DNA of 55,722 nt from Flavobacteriales bacterium (lineage in GTDB: Bacteria > Bacteroidota > Bacteroidia > Flavobacteriales_C > GCA-002722245): NCBI GenBank assembly GCA_002722245.1, contig PBLA01000007.1, positions 1 through 55,722 on the forward strand, read 5' to 3'. The notes under the pieces were generated by a model that was not told the DNA's origin, ran no database searches, and saw nothing but the letters and a program-made list of their open reading frames with translations. The position numbers and the translations under genes are program-made. Of the stretch, positions 34,946 to 43,683 are shown piece after piece (positions within the stretch are counted from its first letter, which is position 1; every line of letters starts with the position of its first letter).

Positions 34946-35113
34946 ATGAATATTAATGGATTAGTAGAATTTCTACAAGACTTCTTTTACAAAACATTTG
35001 AAGTTCTTCCGATGTTAGGATGGTTTGTTAACTACCTATTTTTAATCATCATGTTTACCTTGTTTATTTACTGGTTAACAGTATTGGCGAAAACTCCTAA
35101 AACAGAACGATAA
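34946..35113 (+). CDS. DUF6341-like single-pass membrane microprotein, 55 aa
   Basis: Short gene starting MNINGLVEFLQDFFYK. An amphipathic N-terminal helix is followed by one membrane segment (WFVNYLFLIIMFTLFIYWL) and a short basic tail (AKTPKTER). It resembles small DUF6341 proteins of flavobacteria in layout (FIYW near the end of the helix). The real-gene case rests on three points: a perfect -7 box upstream, a strong terminator 20 bp downstream, and the family resemblance. It sits next to the DUF6427-like gene. Function unknown. Confidence 0.7.
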   Translation: MNINGLVEFLQDFFYKTFEVLPMLGWFVNYLFLIIMFTLFIYWLTVLAKTPKTER

Positions 35114-35134
35114 ACATCCAAATAATATTTATTC

Positions 35135-35168
35135 AAAAAAACCGAAGTGTATACACTTCGGTTTTTTT
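35135..35168 (+). terminator. Strong terminator after the microprotein gene
   Basis: Perfect inverted repeat centred at 35151/35152 (ACCGAAGTGTA with TACACTTCGGT) extended by A6/T6 and a run of eight T. Confidence 0.9.
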
Positions 35169-35259
35169 TGATTTTAACCATCGAAAAAAGGCTTTATTTA
35201 AATTTAGTAGTAGTTGATTATCTCGCTGCCTTTAGCAACAACAATATATACACACAAAA

Positions 35260-35279
35260 AAAGCCACAAACGTGGCTTT
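35260..35279 (-). terminator. Terminator after the MORN gene
   Basis: AAAGCCAC/GTGGCTTT stem with an AAAC loop and an A-run at 35256-35262, giving a leftward U-tract 20 bp after the MORN-protein stop. Confidence 0.8.
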
Positions 35280-35299
35280 ACATCTTTTATAAAAACAAT

Positions 35300-35722
35300 T
35301 TAGTTTCCGAAAGTTGGTTTTTCTTGACAATCAGTAACCGTATTTACATCCATGTCTATGATTTGATCCTCCTTCCAAAAACCATTGTAAGTGGCACTAT
35401 TTTCCCATTTAAAAACTCCAGAACCTTCTCGCTTACCTTCCTTCCATTGACCGGTATAACTTCCTTTATTTTTCCAAACATACACGCCAGTTCCATCACG
35501 TTTATTGTCGTGGAAATCTCCATTATAACGATCTCCATTTGCAAACTCATATTTACCTGAACCGTGCATTTTGCCGTCCTTCCATTGACCTTCATATTTA
35601 TCTCCATTGGCAAATTGATATGTTCCTTTACCATTGTGACAATTTCCTTTAACACATTGAGCGTTAGAATCTAAAGCGATACCTCCAACAAACAACAAGA
35701 CTATACAAACTATTCTTTTCAT
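35300..35722 (-). CDS. Secreted MORN-repeat protein
   Basis: 140 residues with a signal peptide (MKRIVCIVLLFVGGIALDSNA). Four to five MORN repeats of about 23 residues follow: GTYQFANGDKYEGQWKDG, SGKYEFANGDRYNGDF, GVYVWKNKGSYTGQWKEG and GVFKWENSATYNGFWKED. The repeats form beta-hairpins that bind partners or lipids (family knowledge). It is exported and probably periplasmic or surface-located. Monocistronic with its own terminator; divergent from the DUF4296 gene across an intergenic region with nested inverted repeats. Confidence 0.9.
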   Translation of the reverse strand: MKRIVCIVLLFVGGIALDSNAQCVKGNCHNGKGTYQFANGDKYEGQWKDGKMHGSGKYEFANGDRYNGDFHDNKRDGTGVYVWKNKGSYTGQWKEGKREGSGVFKWENSATYNGFWKEDQIIDMDVNTVTDCQEKPTFGN

Positions 35723-35780
35723 TATACTTTTTTTTTGATTTAGTACTTTTTTAAAACAAATCCTGTACCAAATTTTCTTA

Positions 35781-35842
35781 AATCGCTTAAGTTAGCGATT
35801 ATACGCGTTTGTATATTTAAGGTTTCATACAAACACAACGCG
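35781..35842. repeat. Two adjacent inverted repeats in the MORN/DUF4296 divergent region
   Basis: AATCGCT and AGCGATT (35781-35787, 35794-35800) form a 7-bp inverted repeat. GTTTGTAT and ATACAAAC (35807-35814, 35827-35834) form an 8-bp one, flanked by CGCG at both sides. They lie in the 196-bp gap between divergent promoters and could be operators. Confidence 0.5.
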
Positions 35843-35904
35843 AATATATAAAAAGTACATTAGATTAATATAGTTTTAAACGAAGTCTTTGTTTTCCGAT
35901 TTAT

Positions 35905-35912
35905 TATCTTTA
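35905..35912 (+). promoter_or_regulatory. Possible -7 box for the DUF4296 gene
   Basis: TATCTTTA ends 6 bp before the ATG at 35919; one base off the consensus. Would give a leaderless message. Confidence 0.4.
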
Positions 35913-35918
35913 AAGACC

Positions 35919-36266
35919 ATGTTAAAAACTTACTATTTCCTTTTTCTGAGCACCTTTCTTCTCTCTTGTGAAGAAAATAAACCAAATGATTTCATTCTTA
36001 GTGAAGAACAGTTGGTGCCTATTCTAGTCGATTTTCATTTAATTGATGCGGCTGCCAAACAAGGAGTGTTACAAAACAATCGAAACAATTTTATAAGACA
36101 CAAACAATACAAATCAATTCTTCATCACCATAAGGTTGAAGAAGAACGTTTTGATTCTACACTAAACTATTTCTCCAATCATCTGGATCAATTTTCGGAA
36201 ATTTACCAAAAGGTAGAACAAAAACTCGTAGAAGATTTAAGTAAGTATCAAGAATCTGAAGAATAA
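35919..36266 (+). CDS. DUF4296 domain-containing lipoprotein
   Basis: 115 residues from the ATG at 35919; an upstream non-ATG start would run through the -7 box. Lipobox LFLSTFLLSCEEN with the acylated Cys near 16. The rest is helical with the family pattern: LVPILVDFHLIDAAAKQG, then YKSILHHHKVEEERFDSTLNYFS, then IYQKVEQKLVEDLSKY. The family is confined to Bacteroidota and is without known function. The last 19 bp overlap the convergent epimerase gene. Confidence 0.85.
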   Translation: MLKTYYFLFLSTFLLSCEENKPNDFILSEEQLVPILVDFHLIDAAAKQGVLQNNRNNFIRHKQYKSILHHHKVEEERFDSTLNYFSNHLDQFSEIYQKVEQKLVEDLSKYQESEE

Positions 36267-37267
36267 TCCTTTAAGAATAAACCTCCCGAATGATTTACAG
36301 CTTCCTGAATAGGATTAAACTCAAAATTTAGTGCATTTTTTAATTTTTTATTGGAATAATATACTTTCGAAAGTGCACTCGAGGCAGCCTCTTTTGTCAC
36401 TAAAGGATCTTTTCCGAATAATACATTTTTAACCGCTTCTACCCGCCAAATCAATTGCGCCATCCATGGCTTAACTTGAATAAAAGGCTTCCGTTTATTT
36501 AGGGTTTCAGCAATCATATCAAATACATGTTGAAATGATAAATTTTCACCAATAACAAGAAACCTTTCATTTTTAATCGAACTATTCATTAATTCCAACA
36601 TAGCACGAGAAACATCCCTCACATCAACAAATGCGTTTACCCCTGTTGAGTAATATTTTAACCCTTGCCAAACCTTCAAAAATAAGTTAGAACTCGACTG
36701 CAACCAATCTCCAGGACCAATTATAATTGAAGGATTTACAATCACTACGGCCAAGCCCTCTTCACTTCCTCTCCAAACTTCCATTTCAGAAAAATATTTC
36801 GATATAGAATAATTTGAAAAAGATCCATCATTCACCCAATTACACTCCTCATCTCTCATTTCGTCATGCACTGTTTTTCCAATTGCAGCTGTTGAACTGA
36901 CATGACATAATTTTTTGACCGATTGGGACAAGCATAAGTTTACCACATTTGCTGTTCCTTCAATATTTACTTTCAATAATTTTTGTTTGTCTTTTTTATT
37001 AAAAGAAACCATTGCAGCACAATGATAAACGTACTCTACTCCATCAAACGCGCATTGGAGCACCTCCGGATTCAATAAATCAGATTGCACCCATTCTATT
37101 TTTCGAGAAATCTCTTCCCAATCAATACAATAAAGTTCAAATACTCTCTTTGCCTTCTTTAATGACTTTTCCGATCTGTAAATAGCACGAATTGGTTTAT
37201 CCCCCTTCATTAAATCCATTAACAAATGGGTTCCAACCATTCCAGTTCCTCCGGTCACCAAAATCAT
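36248..37267 (-). CDS. NAD(P)-dependent epimerase/dehydratase family protein
   Basis: Extended-SDR protein of 339 residues. Rossmann motif VTGGTGMVGTHL (G-x2-G-x2-G) at residues 4-15. Catalytic serine region HVSSTAAIG near 128 and Y-x3-K in NYSISKYFSE near 157. It belongs with nucleoside-sugar epimerases or dihydroflavonol-reductase-like enzymes. The substrate cannot be told; no sugar-nucleotide genes flank it. A DUF4296 neighbour is common in this phylum (recalled). Confidence 0.88.
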   Translation of the reverse strand: MILVTGGTGMVGTHLLMDLMKGDKPIRAIYRSEKSLKKAKRVFELYCIDWEEISRKIEWVQSDLLNPEVLQCAFDGVEYVYHCAAMVSFNKKDKQKLLKVNIEGTANVVNLCLSQSVKKLCHVSSTAAIGKTVHDEMRDEECNWVNDGSFSNYSISKYFSEMEVWRGSEEGLAVVIVNPSIIIGPGDWLQSSSNLFLKVWQGLKYYSTGVNAFVDVRDVSRAMLELMNSSIKNERFLVIGENLSFQHVFDMIAETLNKRKPFIQVKPWMAQLIWRVEAVKNVLFGKDPLVTKEAASSALSKVYYSNKKLKNALNFEFNPIQEAVNHSGGLFLKDYSSDS

Positions 37268-37292
37268 ATATCAAAATTAAGTATAATAAGTC

Positions 37293-37319
37293 TTGACTTA
37301 ACTAAATATCTTAAATTTG
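37293..37319 (+). promoter_or_regulatory. Promoter of tyrS-tsaB
   Basis: TTG (37293-37295), 16 bp, then a perfect TAAATTTG (37312-37319), 15 bp before the ATG. The box also rules out the upstream in-frame TTG at 37317 as a start. Confidence 0.55.
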
Positions 37320-37334
37320 AGCAAAATTAAACGT

Positions 37335-38609
37335 ATGAGTTTTGTAGGTGAATTACAATGGAGAGGTATGATTCATGACATCATGCCAGGAACAGAAGAA
37401 CAATTGGGGAAAGAAATGACAACTGCCTATGTTGGTTTTGACCCTACAGCAGACTCATTACACATTGGACATTTAGTATCTATTATGATACTTAAACATC
37501 TTCAGGCAGCAGGCCACAAACCCATAGCACTTGTTGGGGGAGCTACAGGTATGGTAGGAGATCCTTCTGGAAAGTCTGAGGAAAGAAAATTCTTAACTGA
37601 GGAAACGCTCCAACACAACCTTGTTGGAATTAAAAAACAACTGGCATCATTTTTAGATTTTGATTGCGGTGAAAATTCAGCTGAAATCGTTAACAACTAC
37701 GACTGGTTTAAGGATTTCTCATTACTTGGTTTCTTAAGAGACGCAGGGAAGCATCTTACCGTGAATTACATGATGAGTAAAGACTCCGTGAAAAAAAGAC
37801 TTGAAACAGGAATATCCTTTACCGAATTCTCCTACCAACTCATTCAAGGATACGATTTTTACCATTTAAATAAAGAAAAGAACTGTAAACTTCAAATGGG
37901 AGGTTCGGATCAGTGGGGAAATATAACTACAGGAACAGAGTTCATTCGCAGATTAGGAGGAGGAGAAGCCTATGCATTGACATGCCCATTATTAACAAAG
38001 TCAGACGGTTCTAAATTTGGAAAATCCGAAGGAGGAAACATCTGGTTAGATCCAGAAAAAACTTCTCCGTACAAATTCTATCAATTTTGGTTGAATCAAA
38101 CCGATGAAGATGCCTTAAAGTCCATCAAAATTTTCACGATGAAAACTGAGGACCAAATCAATACTCTTGCTACTCAGCATGCTGAAGCCCCCCATACAAG
38201 GGTACTTCAAAATGCATTAGCTGATGATATTATGGTCACTGTTCACAGTAAGGACGCATTAGATAATGCTAAGGCAGCAGCTCAAATTCTTTTTGGTAAG
38301 ACGAATGAAGATAACGTTCGAGAATTAAGTAAAGATGCGCTCGAATCAATTGGACAAGAAGTTCCAAAACACCAAATATCAAAATCAATTCTCTCAAAAG
38401 AAATTGGGATTATTGATTTACTCTCAGAATACACTCCGATATTTGGATCAAAAGGAGAAGCAAGAAGGGCTCTTAAGAATAATGCTGTGGCGGTTAACAA
38501 AACGAAAGTACAGGATTCGAAAACCATTTCGTTCGCAGACGTTATTCAAGAGAATTACATTTTAGTACAAAATGGTAAGAAGAATTACCATTTAATCAAC
38601 TTGATTTAA
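37335..38609 (+). CDS. tyrS: Tyrosine-tRNA ligase
   Basis: Class I aminoacyl-tRNA synthetase, 424 residues from the ATG at 37335. Tyrosine/ATP site: AYVGFDPTADSLHIGHLV (HIGH motif). KMSKS loop as KFGKSEGGN near 227. QMGGSDQWGN is the tyrosine-specifying block. A C-terminal S4 RNA-binding domain is present from about 355 (SKGEARRALKNNAVAVN). The TAA is followed directly by the TTG start of tsaB in the same frame. Confidence 0.97.
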   Translation: MSFVGELQWRGMIHDIMPGTEEQLGKEMTTAYVGFDPTADSLHIGHLVSIMILKHLQAAGHKPIALVGGATGMVGDPSGKSEERKFLTEETLQHNLVGIKKQLASFLDFDCGENSAEIVNNYDWFKDFSLLGFLRDAGKHLTVNYMMSKDSVKKRLETGISFTEFSYQLIQGYDFYHLNKEKNCKLQMGGSDQWGNITTGTEFIRRLGGGEAYALTCPLLTKSDGSKFGKSEGGNIWLDPEKTSPYKFYQFWLNQTDEDALKSIKIFTMKTEDQINTLATQHAEAPHTRVLQNALADDIMVTVHSKDALDNAKAAAQILFGKTNEDNVRELSKDALESIGQEVPKHQISKSILSKEIGIIDLLSEYTPIFGSKGEARRALKNNAVAVNKTKVQDSKTISFADVIQENYILVQNGKKNYHLINLI

Positions 38610-39290
38610 TTGAGCTATATTCTTCACATAGATTCCACCACGAAAGTTTGCTCAATAGCATTGAGTAAGCAAAATTCATTAATTGAACTTGTTGAGTTAG
38701 AAACAAATGGATTAATTCACAGTGAAAAACTGCATCTTTTTATTGAGGAATGTCTAGAAAAAGCGGCGATCACGCCTTCGAATTTAGCCGCCGTCTCTGT
38801 GTCTAAAGGCCCTGGTTCTTATACTGGATTACGAATTGGGATTTCCGCTGCAAAAGGTTTATGTTATGGATTAAACATCCCTTTAATTGCTATTGATACA
38901 TTAGAAGCAATGGCTCAAACTGTAGCTTTAAATGTTGAGAAAAATGCGGTGTTAATTCCTATGATTGATGCCAGAAGAGTTGAGGTTTTCTGTTCTGTTC
39001 ATCAATCGGGAAGAAGAATAAAAGACGTGCATTCAAGGGTTTTAGATGAAGAACCATTCCATGAAATTGAAGCTGAAAAAGTTTATTACTTTGGTGATGG
39101 TGCTAACAAAGCTCAAGATTACTTAAATCGTTCATGGACTTACCTTCTTGAACCTAAAACCTCAGCTCAAAACCTGATTCCTTTAGCTTGGGAAAAGTTC
39201 CGGAAAAAAGAATTTGAAGATGTAGCTTATTTCGAACCCTCTTATCATAAGGCATTCAAAGCTGGCAAACCCAAACAGCTATTAAAATAA
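38610..39290 (+). CDS. tsaB: tRNA threonylcarbamoyladenosine biosynthesis protein TsaB
   Basis: 226 residues of the TsaB (YeaZ) family, the scaffold partner of TsaD in making t6A37 on ANN-decoding tRNAs. N-terminal ILHIDSTTKVCSIAL and the conserved VSKGPGSYTGLRIGISAAKGL near 64-84 are clear. No ATG is available, so translation begins at the TTG immediately after the tyrS stop codon. It is translated in the same frame as tyrS and almost certainly coupled to it. tsaC, tsaD and tsaE are not in the window. Confidence 0.94.
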   Translation: MSYILHIDSTTKVCSIALSKQNSLIELVELETNGLIHSEKLHLFIEECLEKAAITPSNLAAVSVSKGPGSYTGLRIGISAAKGLCYGLNIPLIAIDTLEAMAQTVALNVEKNAVLIPMIDARRVEVFCSVHQSGRRIKDVHSRVLDEEPFHEIEAEKVYYFGDGANKAQDYLNRSWTYLLEPKTSAQNLIPLAWEKFRKKEFEDVAYFEPSYHKAFKAGKPKQLLK

Positions 39291-39326
39291 TGCTACAAAA
39301 TGCATTACGACTGTATTAAACGTCCT

Positions 39327-40367
39327 TTATTTTAACAATCCTTGAATTGCTGCAAACGTTCTTTTAGGATTTTTACCTTCATATAAGCATTTATATACCG
39401 CATCAGCGATTGGTAATTCCAATTCAAATTTCTTTTGTATTTCATTCACACAATTGGATGCATAATATCCCTCAGCAACCATTTTCATTTCCAATTGGGC
39501 AAACTTCACAGAATGGCCTTTCCCAATCATATTTCCAAAAGTTCGGTTTCGCGAATATTGAGAATACGCTGTTACTAATAAATCGCCAAGGTATGCAGAT
39601 GTTTTCACATCCCTATGTTTAGGATAAACATGATCAACAAAACGCTCCGTTTCACGAATAGCATTGGATAGAAGTACTGCCATGAAATTATCTCCATAAC
39701 CTATTCCAAAACAAATACCTGCAGCAATAGCATATACATTTTTCATAATGGCTGAATATTCCGTCCCCACTAAGTCATCGTTTCTATTAACATTAATGTA
39801 TCTGCACCTCAATAAATCTGCTATAGCATATGCTTTACCGCGAGTAGGTGTGGCGATTGTTAAGTAAGATAATCGTTCATGAGCAACTTCCTCAGCATGA
39901 CAAGGACCCGCAACAATAGCCATATTATTATACTCAACGCCAAAATGCTCATTTAAATACGCTGCCGGTATCAATGTAAACTCGGGAATTATTCCTTTAA
40001 TTGCAGAAACAATAATTTTATCTTTTAAATCTTCAGGTGTAATTCCTGCATGAGTAAATTCGGTATGTAAAAATGCAGACGGAATAACAAGAAAAATAAC
40101 ATCTGACTCTTTTATCGTCTCTTTTAAATCTGTAGATACGTTTAATGCCTTCCTATCAAATTCAATTGATGAAATATAGTTGGGATTATGACCATATTTT
40201 TCAATATGCTCTGCCACCTCTTTACGACGTACCCACCAACTGATTTGATCAAGGTTGTTCAAAAGGATTTTGGAAAGTGCTGTAGCCCAGCTTCCTCCTC
40301 CGATTACCGACACCTTAGCGTCTGCAAGTAGATTCTGTTGCTTTGATTCCTTATTTCCTTTTTGCAT
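39327..40367 (-). CDS. gpsA: Glycerol-3-phosphate dehydrogenase [NAD(P)+]
   Basis: Makes sn-glycerol-3-phosphate for phospholipid synthesis; 346 residues. NAD(P) loop VIGGGSWATALS near 20-31. The IIVSAIKGI block is near 117. The catalytic lysine is in AIMKNVYAIAAGICFGIGYGDN near 210. GHTFGNMI-equivalent sequence (SRNRTFGNMIGKG) binds the substrate. Convergent with tsaB. The N-terminal 15 residues (MQKGNKESKQQNLLA) are extra and polar, so translation might start later, though no other Met is close. Confidence 0.95.
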   Translation of the reverse strand: MQKGNKESKQQNLLADAKVSVIGGGSWATALSKILLNNLDQISWWVRRKEVAEHIEKYGHNPNYISSIEFDRKALNVSTDLKETIKESDVIFLVIPSAFLHTEFTHAGITPEDLKDKIIVSAIKGIIPEFTLIPAAYLNEHFGVEYNNMAIVAGPCHAEEVAHERLSYLTIATPTRGKAYAIADLLRCRYINVNRNDDLVGTEYSAIMKNVYAIAAGICFGIGYGDNFMAVLLSNAIRETERFVDHVYPKHRDVKTSAYLGDLLVTAYSQYSRNRTFGNMIGKGHSVKFAQLEMKMVAEGYYASNCVNEIQKKFELELPIADAVYKCLYEGKNPKRTFAAIQGLLK

Positions 40368-40469
40368 AAACTTTCACTTGAGCTTTACCCCTTATACTTC
40401 GGGTTAAATCATTTAATGAGTCACTTATTTAAAACACAAAGTAAGCAACATTTAATCCATTTCACTCTT

Positions 40470-42179
40470 TTAGGAAATGATTTGAATAAATAGGCCTTCC
40501 TCTGTTTTCTCAACTTTTGTTAAGCCATGTGCCGCAAGACCTTTTAATGCTTTATCCCATTTCTTATTGGACAAATCAACTTGAGATTTTAATACTCCCA
40601 ACTCCATTTGCTCCTCTTTTTTCAAAATCTCAAAAATCACCTTTTCATTCTCTCCTAATTCTGGTCCTTTTTGCTCAGGTTTCATTTGCGGAAAAAATAA
40701 AACATCTTGAATTGAATTAGAATTGGTCATGATCATGGATAAACGATCAATTCCTATTCCTAATCCCGCAGTTGGAGGCATTCCATATTCAATAGATCTT
40801 AAGAAATCTTCATCTAGTACCATTGCCTCATCGTCCCCTCGCTTTCCAAGTTCTAGTTGCTCTTCAAAACGCTTTCTTTGATCAATTGGGTCATTTAACT
40901 CAGAGTAAGCATTACAGATTTCTTTTCCATTACAAATGCACTCGAAACGTTCAACTAACCCATCTTTATCTCTATGCTTCTTGGCTAATGGCGACATTTC
41001 AACAGGATAATCAGTAATAAAAGTTGGCTGAATTAATAATCCCTCACACTTCTCGCCAAAAATTTCATCAATCAATTTCCCTTTACCCATTGTATCGTCA
41101 ATTGGTACTTCTAACTTCTCAGCAGTAGCTCTCAATTGAACTTCATCCATTTTAGAAATATCAATTCCCGTATACTCTTCAATCGCCTCAAACATAGTAT
41201 AGCGCTTCCAAGGGCGAGCAAAGTTAATTTCATTTTCACCGACTTGAACTTTAGTATCACCGTGAAGAGCCAATGCAATTTTTTCAACCATCTCCTCAAC
41301 CATATCCATCATCCAATTATAATCTTTATAGGCAACATAAAGTTCCATTTGCGTAAACTCTGGATTATGAAAGCGACTCATTCCTTCATTACGGAAGTCT
41401 TTAGCAAATTCAAATACACCATCAAACCCACCAACAATTAACTTTTTTAAATACAGTTCATTCGCAATACGTAAGTAAAGCGTCATGTCTAATGTATTGT
41501 GATGTGTTTTAAACGGCCTCGCAGCAGCTCCTCCATAAATGGGTTGAAGAATAGGCGTTTCTACTTCTAGGTACCCTTTATCCGATAAGAAATTTCTCAT
41601 TGTGTTCACCAATTGGGTTCTTTGAACAAATGTTTCTCTTACATGCGGATTAACTGTTAAATCAACATAACGCTGGCGGTATCTTTGCTCAGGATCTGTA
41701 AACGCATCATACTCCTTTCCATCTACATCAACTTTTGGTTGTGGAAGTGGTTTAACGGATTTAGTTAATAAAGTAAACTCATTTGCATGAATTGTAATCT
41801 CTCCAACTTGTGTAGTAAACACATATCCCTTCACACCAATAATATCACCTGTATCAACTAGTTTCTTAAAAACTTCATTGTACATTATTTTATCCTCACC
41901 GGGACAAATTTCATCTCGGTTAAAGTAAACCTGAATTCGTGCAGTTTCATCCTGCATTTCAACAAATGCAGCCTTTCCTTGCATCCTTCTTCGCATGATT
42001 CTCCCCGCAAAACTTACCGTTTTGTATAAGGTTTTATTACTTTCGTAATTGGTAAGTATATCTTCTGCAGAACAGTCAACCTTAAACTCTGCAGCGGGAT
42101 AAGGATCAATTCCTAGCTCTCTTAATCTATCTAGCTTTTCTCTTCTTTGAATTTCCTGTTCACTTAAATTCTGTGCCAT
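40470..42179 (-). CDS. lysS: Lysine-tRNA ligase (class II)
   Basis: 569 residues, longer than the roughly 500 typical of LysS. The N-terminal OB-fold anticodon domain (about 50-150, [20 protein letters not shown]) and the class II core with motif 2 ([18 protein letters not shown]) are present. Motif 3 is [13 protein letters not shown]. The C-terminal extension of about 60 residues after PQMKPEQ ([15 protein letters not shown] to IQIIS) looks like a small winged-helix-like appendage; this extra part is the odd feature and is intact in frame. Single gene; a TATCTTCG box lies 20 bp upstream. Confidence 0.96.
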   Translation of the reverse strand: MAQNLSEQEIQRREKLDRLRELGIDPYPAAEFKVDCSAEDILTNYESNKTLYKTVSFAGRIMRRRMQGKAAFVEMQDETARIQVYFNRDEICPGEDKIMYNEVFKKLVDTGDIIGVKGYVFTTQVGEITIHANEFTLLTKSVKPLPQPKVDVDGKEYDAFTDPEQRYRQRYVDLTVNPHVRETFVQRTQLVNTMRNFLSDKGYLEVETPILQPIYGGAAARPFKTHHNTLDMTLYLRIANELYLKKLIVGGFDGVFEFAKDFRNEGMSRFHNPEFTQMELYVAYKDYNWMMDMVEEMVEKIALALHGDTKVQVGENEINFARPWKRYTMFEAIEEYTGIDISKMDEVQLRATAEKLEVPIDDTMGKGKLIDEIFGEKCEGLLIQPTFITDYPVEMSPLAKKHRDKDGLVERFECICNGKEICNAYSELNDPIDQRKRFEEQLELGKRGDDEAMVLDEDFLRSIEYGMPPTAGLGIGIDRLSMIMTNSNSIQDVLFFPQMKPEQKGPELGENEKVIFEILKKEEQMELGVLKSQVDLSNKKWDKALKGLAAHGLTKVEKTEEGLFIQIIS

Positions 42180-42199
42180 GCGTAAAATTTATTAAGCAA

Positions 42200-42207
42200 C
42201 GAAGATA
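42200..42207 (-). promoter_or_regulatory. Possible -7 box for lysS
   Basis: TATCTTCG on the minus strand, one mismatch from TAnnTTTG and identical to the box before the M20 gene; 20 bp before the ATG. Confidence 0.35.
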
Positions 42208-42280
42208 CAAAATGGGACTTGAAAGGCGTGAGGAATCCACACATAAATTACTCCTCGAATTCTTAAAAAATCATTCAATA

Positions 42281-43255
42281 TTAGATGTATTCCTCTATTC
42301 GCTTTTTAATATGATTAACCTGTAGTTGATTCATGCAATTGAAGTGCTTTTTGGGGCAATTTGAATACCCTATTTTACTGCACGGACGACAACTTAAACC
42401 TTCAACCTCAATAATATGAACGAGGTCTTTATTTTGTGGAATGTATGGATACATTCCGAACTCGGGAACAGTGTTGCCCCATATACTTATAACCGGCTTA
42501 TCAAGCGCTGAGGCTATGTGCATCATACCTGTATCCGGTGTAATTACACATTGGGATTGTTTTAATAATGATGCAGATTGTTCAATATTAAATCCGCCAC
42601 AAGCATTGAACAGATTTTTATTTATAGATTGTTTTATTACCTCCTCCGCTTTTTCTTTTTCACCCGGTCCACCTATCAAAATAAAATTAGCATCAATTGC
42701 ATTAATTACTTCAACCATTTTTTTGGTTGTCATAGCCTTTGTAGCATGAGCCGCTCCAACAACTAAACAAACATACTTGTCAAACGGGACCTCTTTTACT
42801 TCATTCTTTTCGGAAATAAAAAAATCTAACCCTTGGTAATCATTAATAACACCCAACCCTCCAACTACCTCTAAATACCGATCAACTATATGAGTATCGG
42901 GCATTTTATTGATTTTGAAACTCGTTAAAAGCCATTTTTGCCAATTAAGTTTAGAAAAGCTCTTAGAATTTGAGTTAACAATAGATTTTGTTTGTCGGGA
43001 CCGTATATTCTTATGAAGATCAACCACAAAGTCATACCCTTCGTTTTTTAATTCACTCATGACTTCTTTCACTTCTTTATCTATTGCAATGACTTTTGAC
43101 ACATAAGGATTTGAAGCAATCACAGAAGCGAAAGCCTTCTTCGTTAAGTAATGAATTTCACAATCAGGATATTTGTTTTTTAAACACCGCAAAACAGGTG
43201 TTGTTAGAACAATATCACCAATAGAACTGAACCGTATGATCAGAAACTTTTTCAA
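42281..43255 (-). CDS. Glycosyltransferase family 9 (heptosyltransferase-like)
   Basis: 324 residues with a TTG start at 43255; the family's N-terminus (KKFLIIRFSSIGDIVLTTPVL) requires this start, and no ATG is near. Two Rossmann halves: DFVVDLHKNIRSRQT in the first, and VITPDTGMMHIASALDKPVISIWG, the nucleotide-sugar site, in the second. A cysteine-rich tail (LSCRPCSKIGYSNCPKKHFNCM) is common in GT9. It probably adds a sugar to lipopolysaccharide core; no other LPS genes are adjacent. The -7 box ends 6 bp before the TTG. Confidence 0.9.
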   Translation of the reverse strand: MKKFLIIRFSSIGDIVLTTPVLRCLKNKYPDCEIHYLTKKAFASVIASNPYVSKVIAIDKEVKEVMSELKNEGYDFVVDLHKNIRSRQTKSIVNSNSKSFSKLNWQKWLLTSFKINKMPDTHIVDRYLEVVGGLGVINDYQGLDFFISEKNEVKEVPFDKYVCLVVGAAHATKAMTTKKMVEVINAIDANFILIGGPGEKEKAEEVIKQSINKNLFNACGGFNIEQSASLLKQSQCVITPDTGMMHIASALDKPVISIWGNTVPEFGMYPYIPQNKDLVHIIEVEGLSCRPCSKIGYSNCPKKHFNCMNQLQVNHIKKRIEEYI

Positions 43256-43261
43256 GAAGTG

Positions 43262-43269
43262 TAAATATA
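43262..43269 (-). promoter_or_regulatory. -7 box for the GT9 gene
   Basis: TATATTTA on the minus strand ends 6 bp before the TTG start codon. One base from consensus; no -33 TTTG. Confidence 0.4.
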
Positions 43270-43300
43270 AGAAGTGATTTTGGAGTAGAGAGAAAAAAAT

Positions 43301-43326
43301 GTGAGTGGGAGCCTATCCCCACTCAC
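43301..43326 (-). terminator. Leftward terminator-like hairpin upstream of the GT9 gene
   Basis: GTGAGTGGG pairs with CCCACTCAC (9 bp, 8-nt loop, GC-rich), followed leftward by a run of seven U. It lies upstream of the GT9 start, so it ends some transcript coming from the right or acts as an attenuator. Confidence 0.75.
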
Positions 43327-43675
43327 CCCTTAACTAGATTGACAAGTATCAATCTTTACCCTAAATCTTTAAAGGACTTGCTTGAGTATTTCGATTTGAA
43401 AATATTACTTCTTCTAATCAACTCTCACAATATGCTTTGTCAGTAATGATCTATTTCAAAGTGTCAATTTCAATTTTGACACTACGAATATGATGTTTTA
43501 TCAATGATCAATCAATAATTAAAGACTTAAGTAGCACCTGTTCTAAATCGGCTTAATGTGATTTAATTATCTGCTATTCAGTGTATTGATTAATTAAAAA
43601 ACTGCTTTCTTAAGCTTTTAAAACCCCTAGAAATATGACTAAAAACATCATTTTTTTCATTTGACTTGTATTTTT

Positions 43676-43683
43676 TAGTTTTG
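43676..43683 (+). promoter_or_regulatory. -7 box for the small S4 protein gene
   Basis: Perfect TAGTTTTG ending 4 bp before the ATG at 43688; predicts a leaderless mRNA. TTTG at 43660-43663 is too close (12 bp) to be an ordinary -33. Confidence 0.45.

Noticed and set aside
35147-35560. A 137-codon rightward open frame
   Set aside because: It lies antisense to the MORN-repeat gene, whose signal peptide and repeats are unmistakable, and it crosses two terminators. The translation has no recognisable features.
43610-43660. A 16-residue hydrophobic peptide frame (minus) in the 432-bp gap
   Set aside because: It resembles a signal-peptide start but stops at once, has no -7 box, and the bases after it show no frame-shifted continuation. 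Too short to support.
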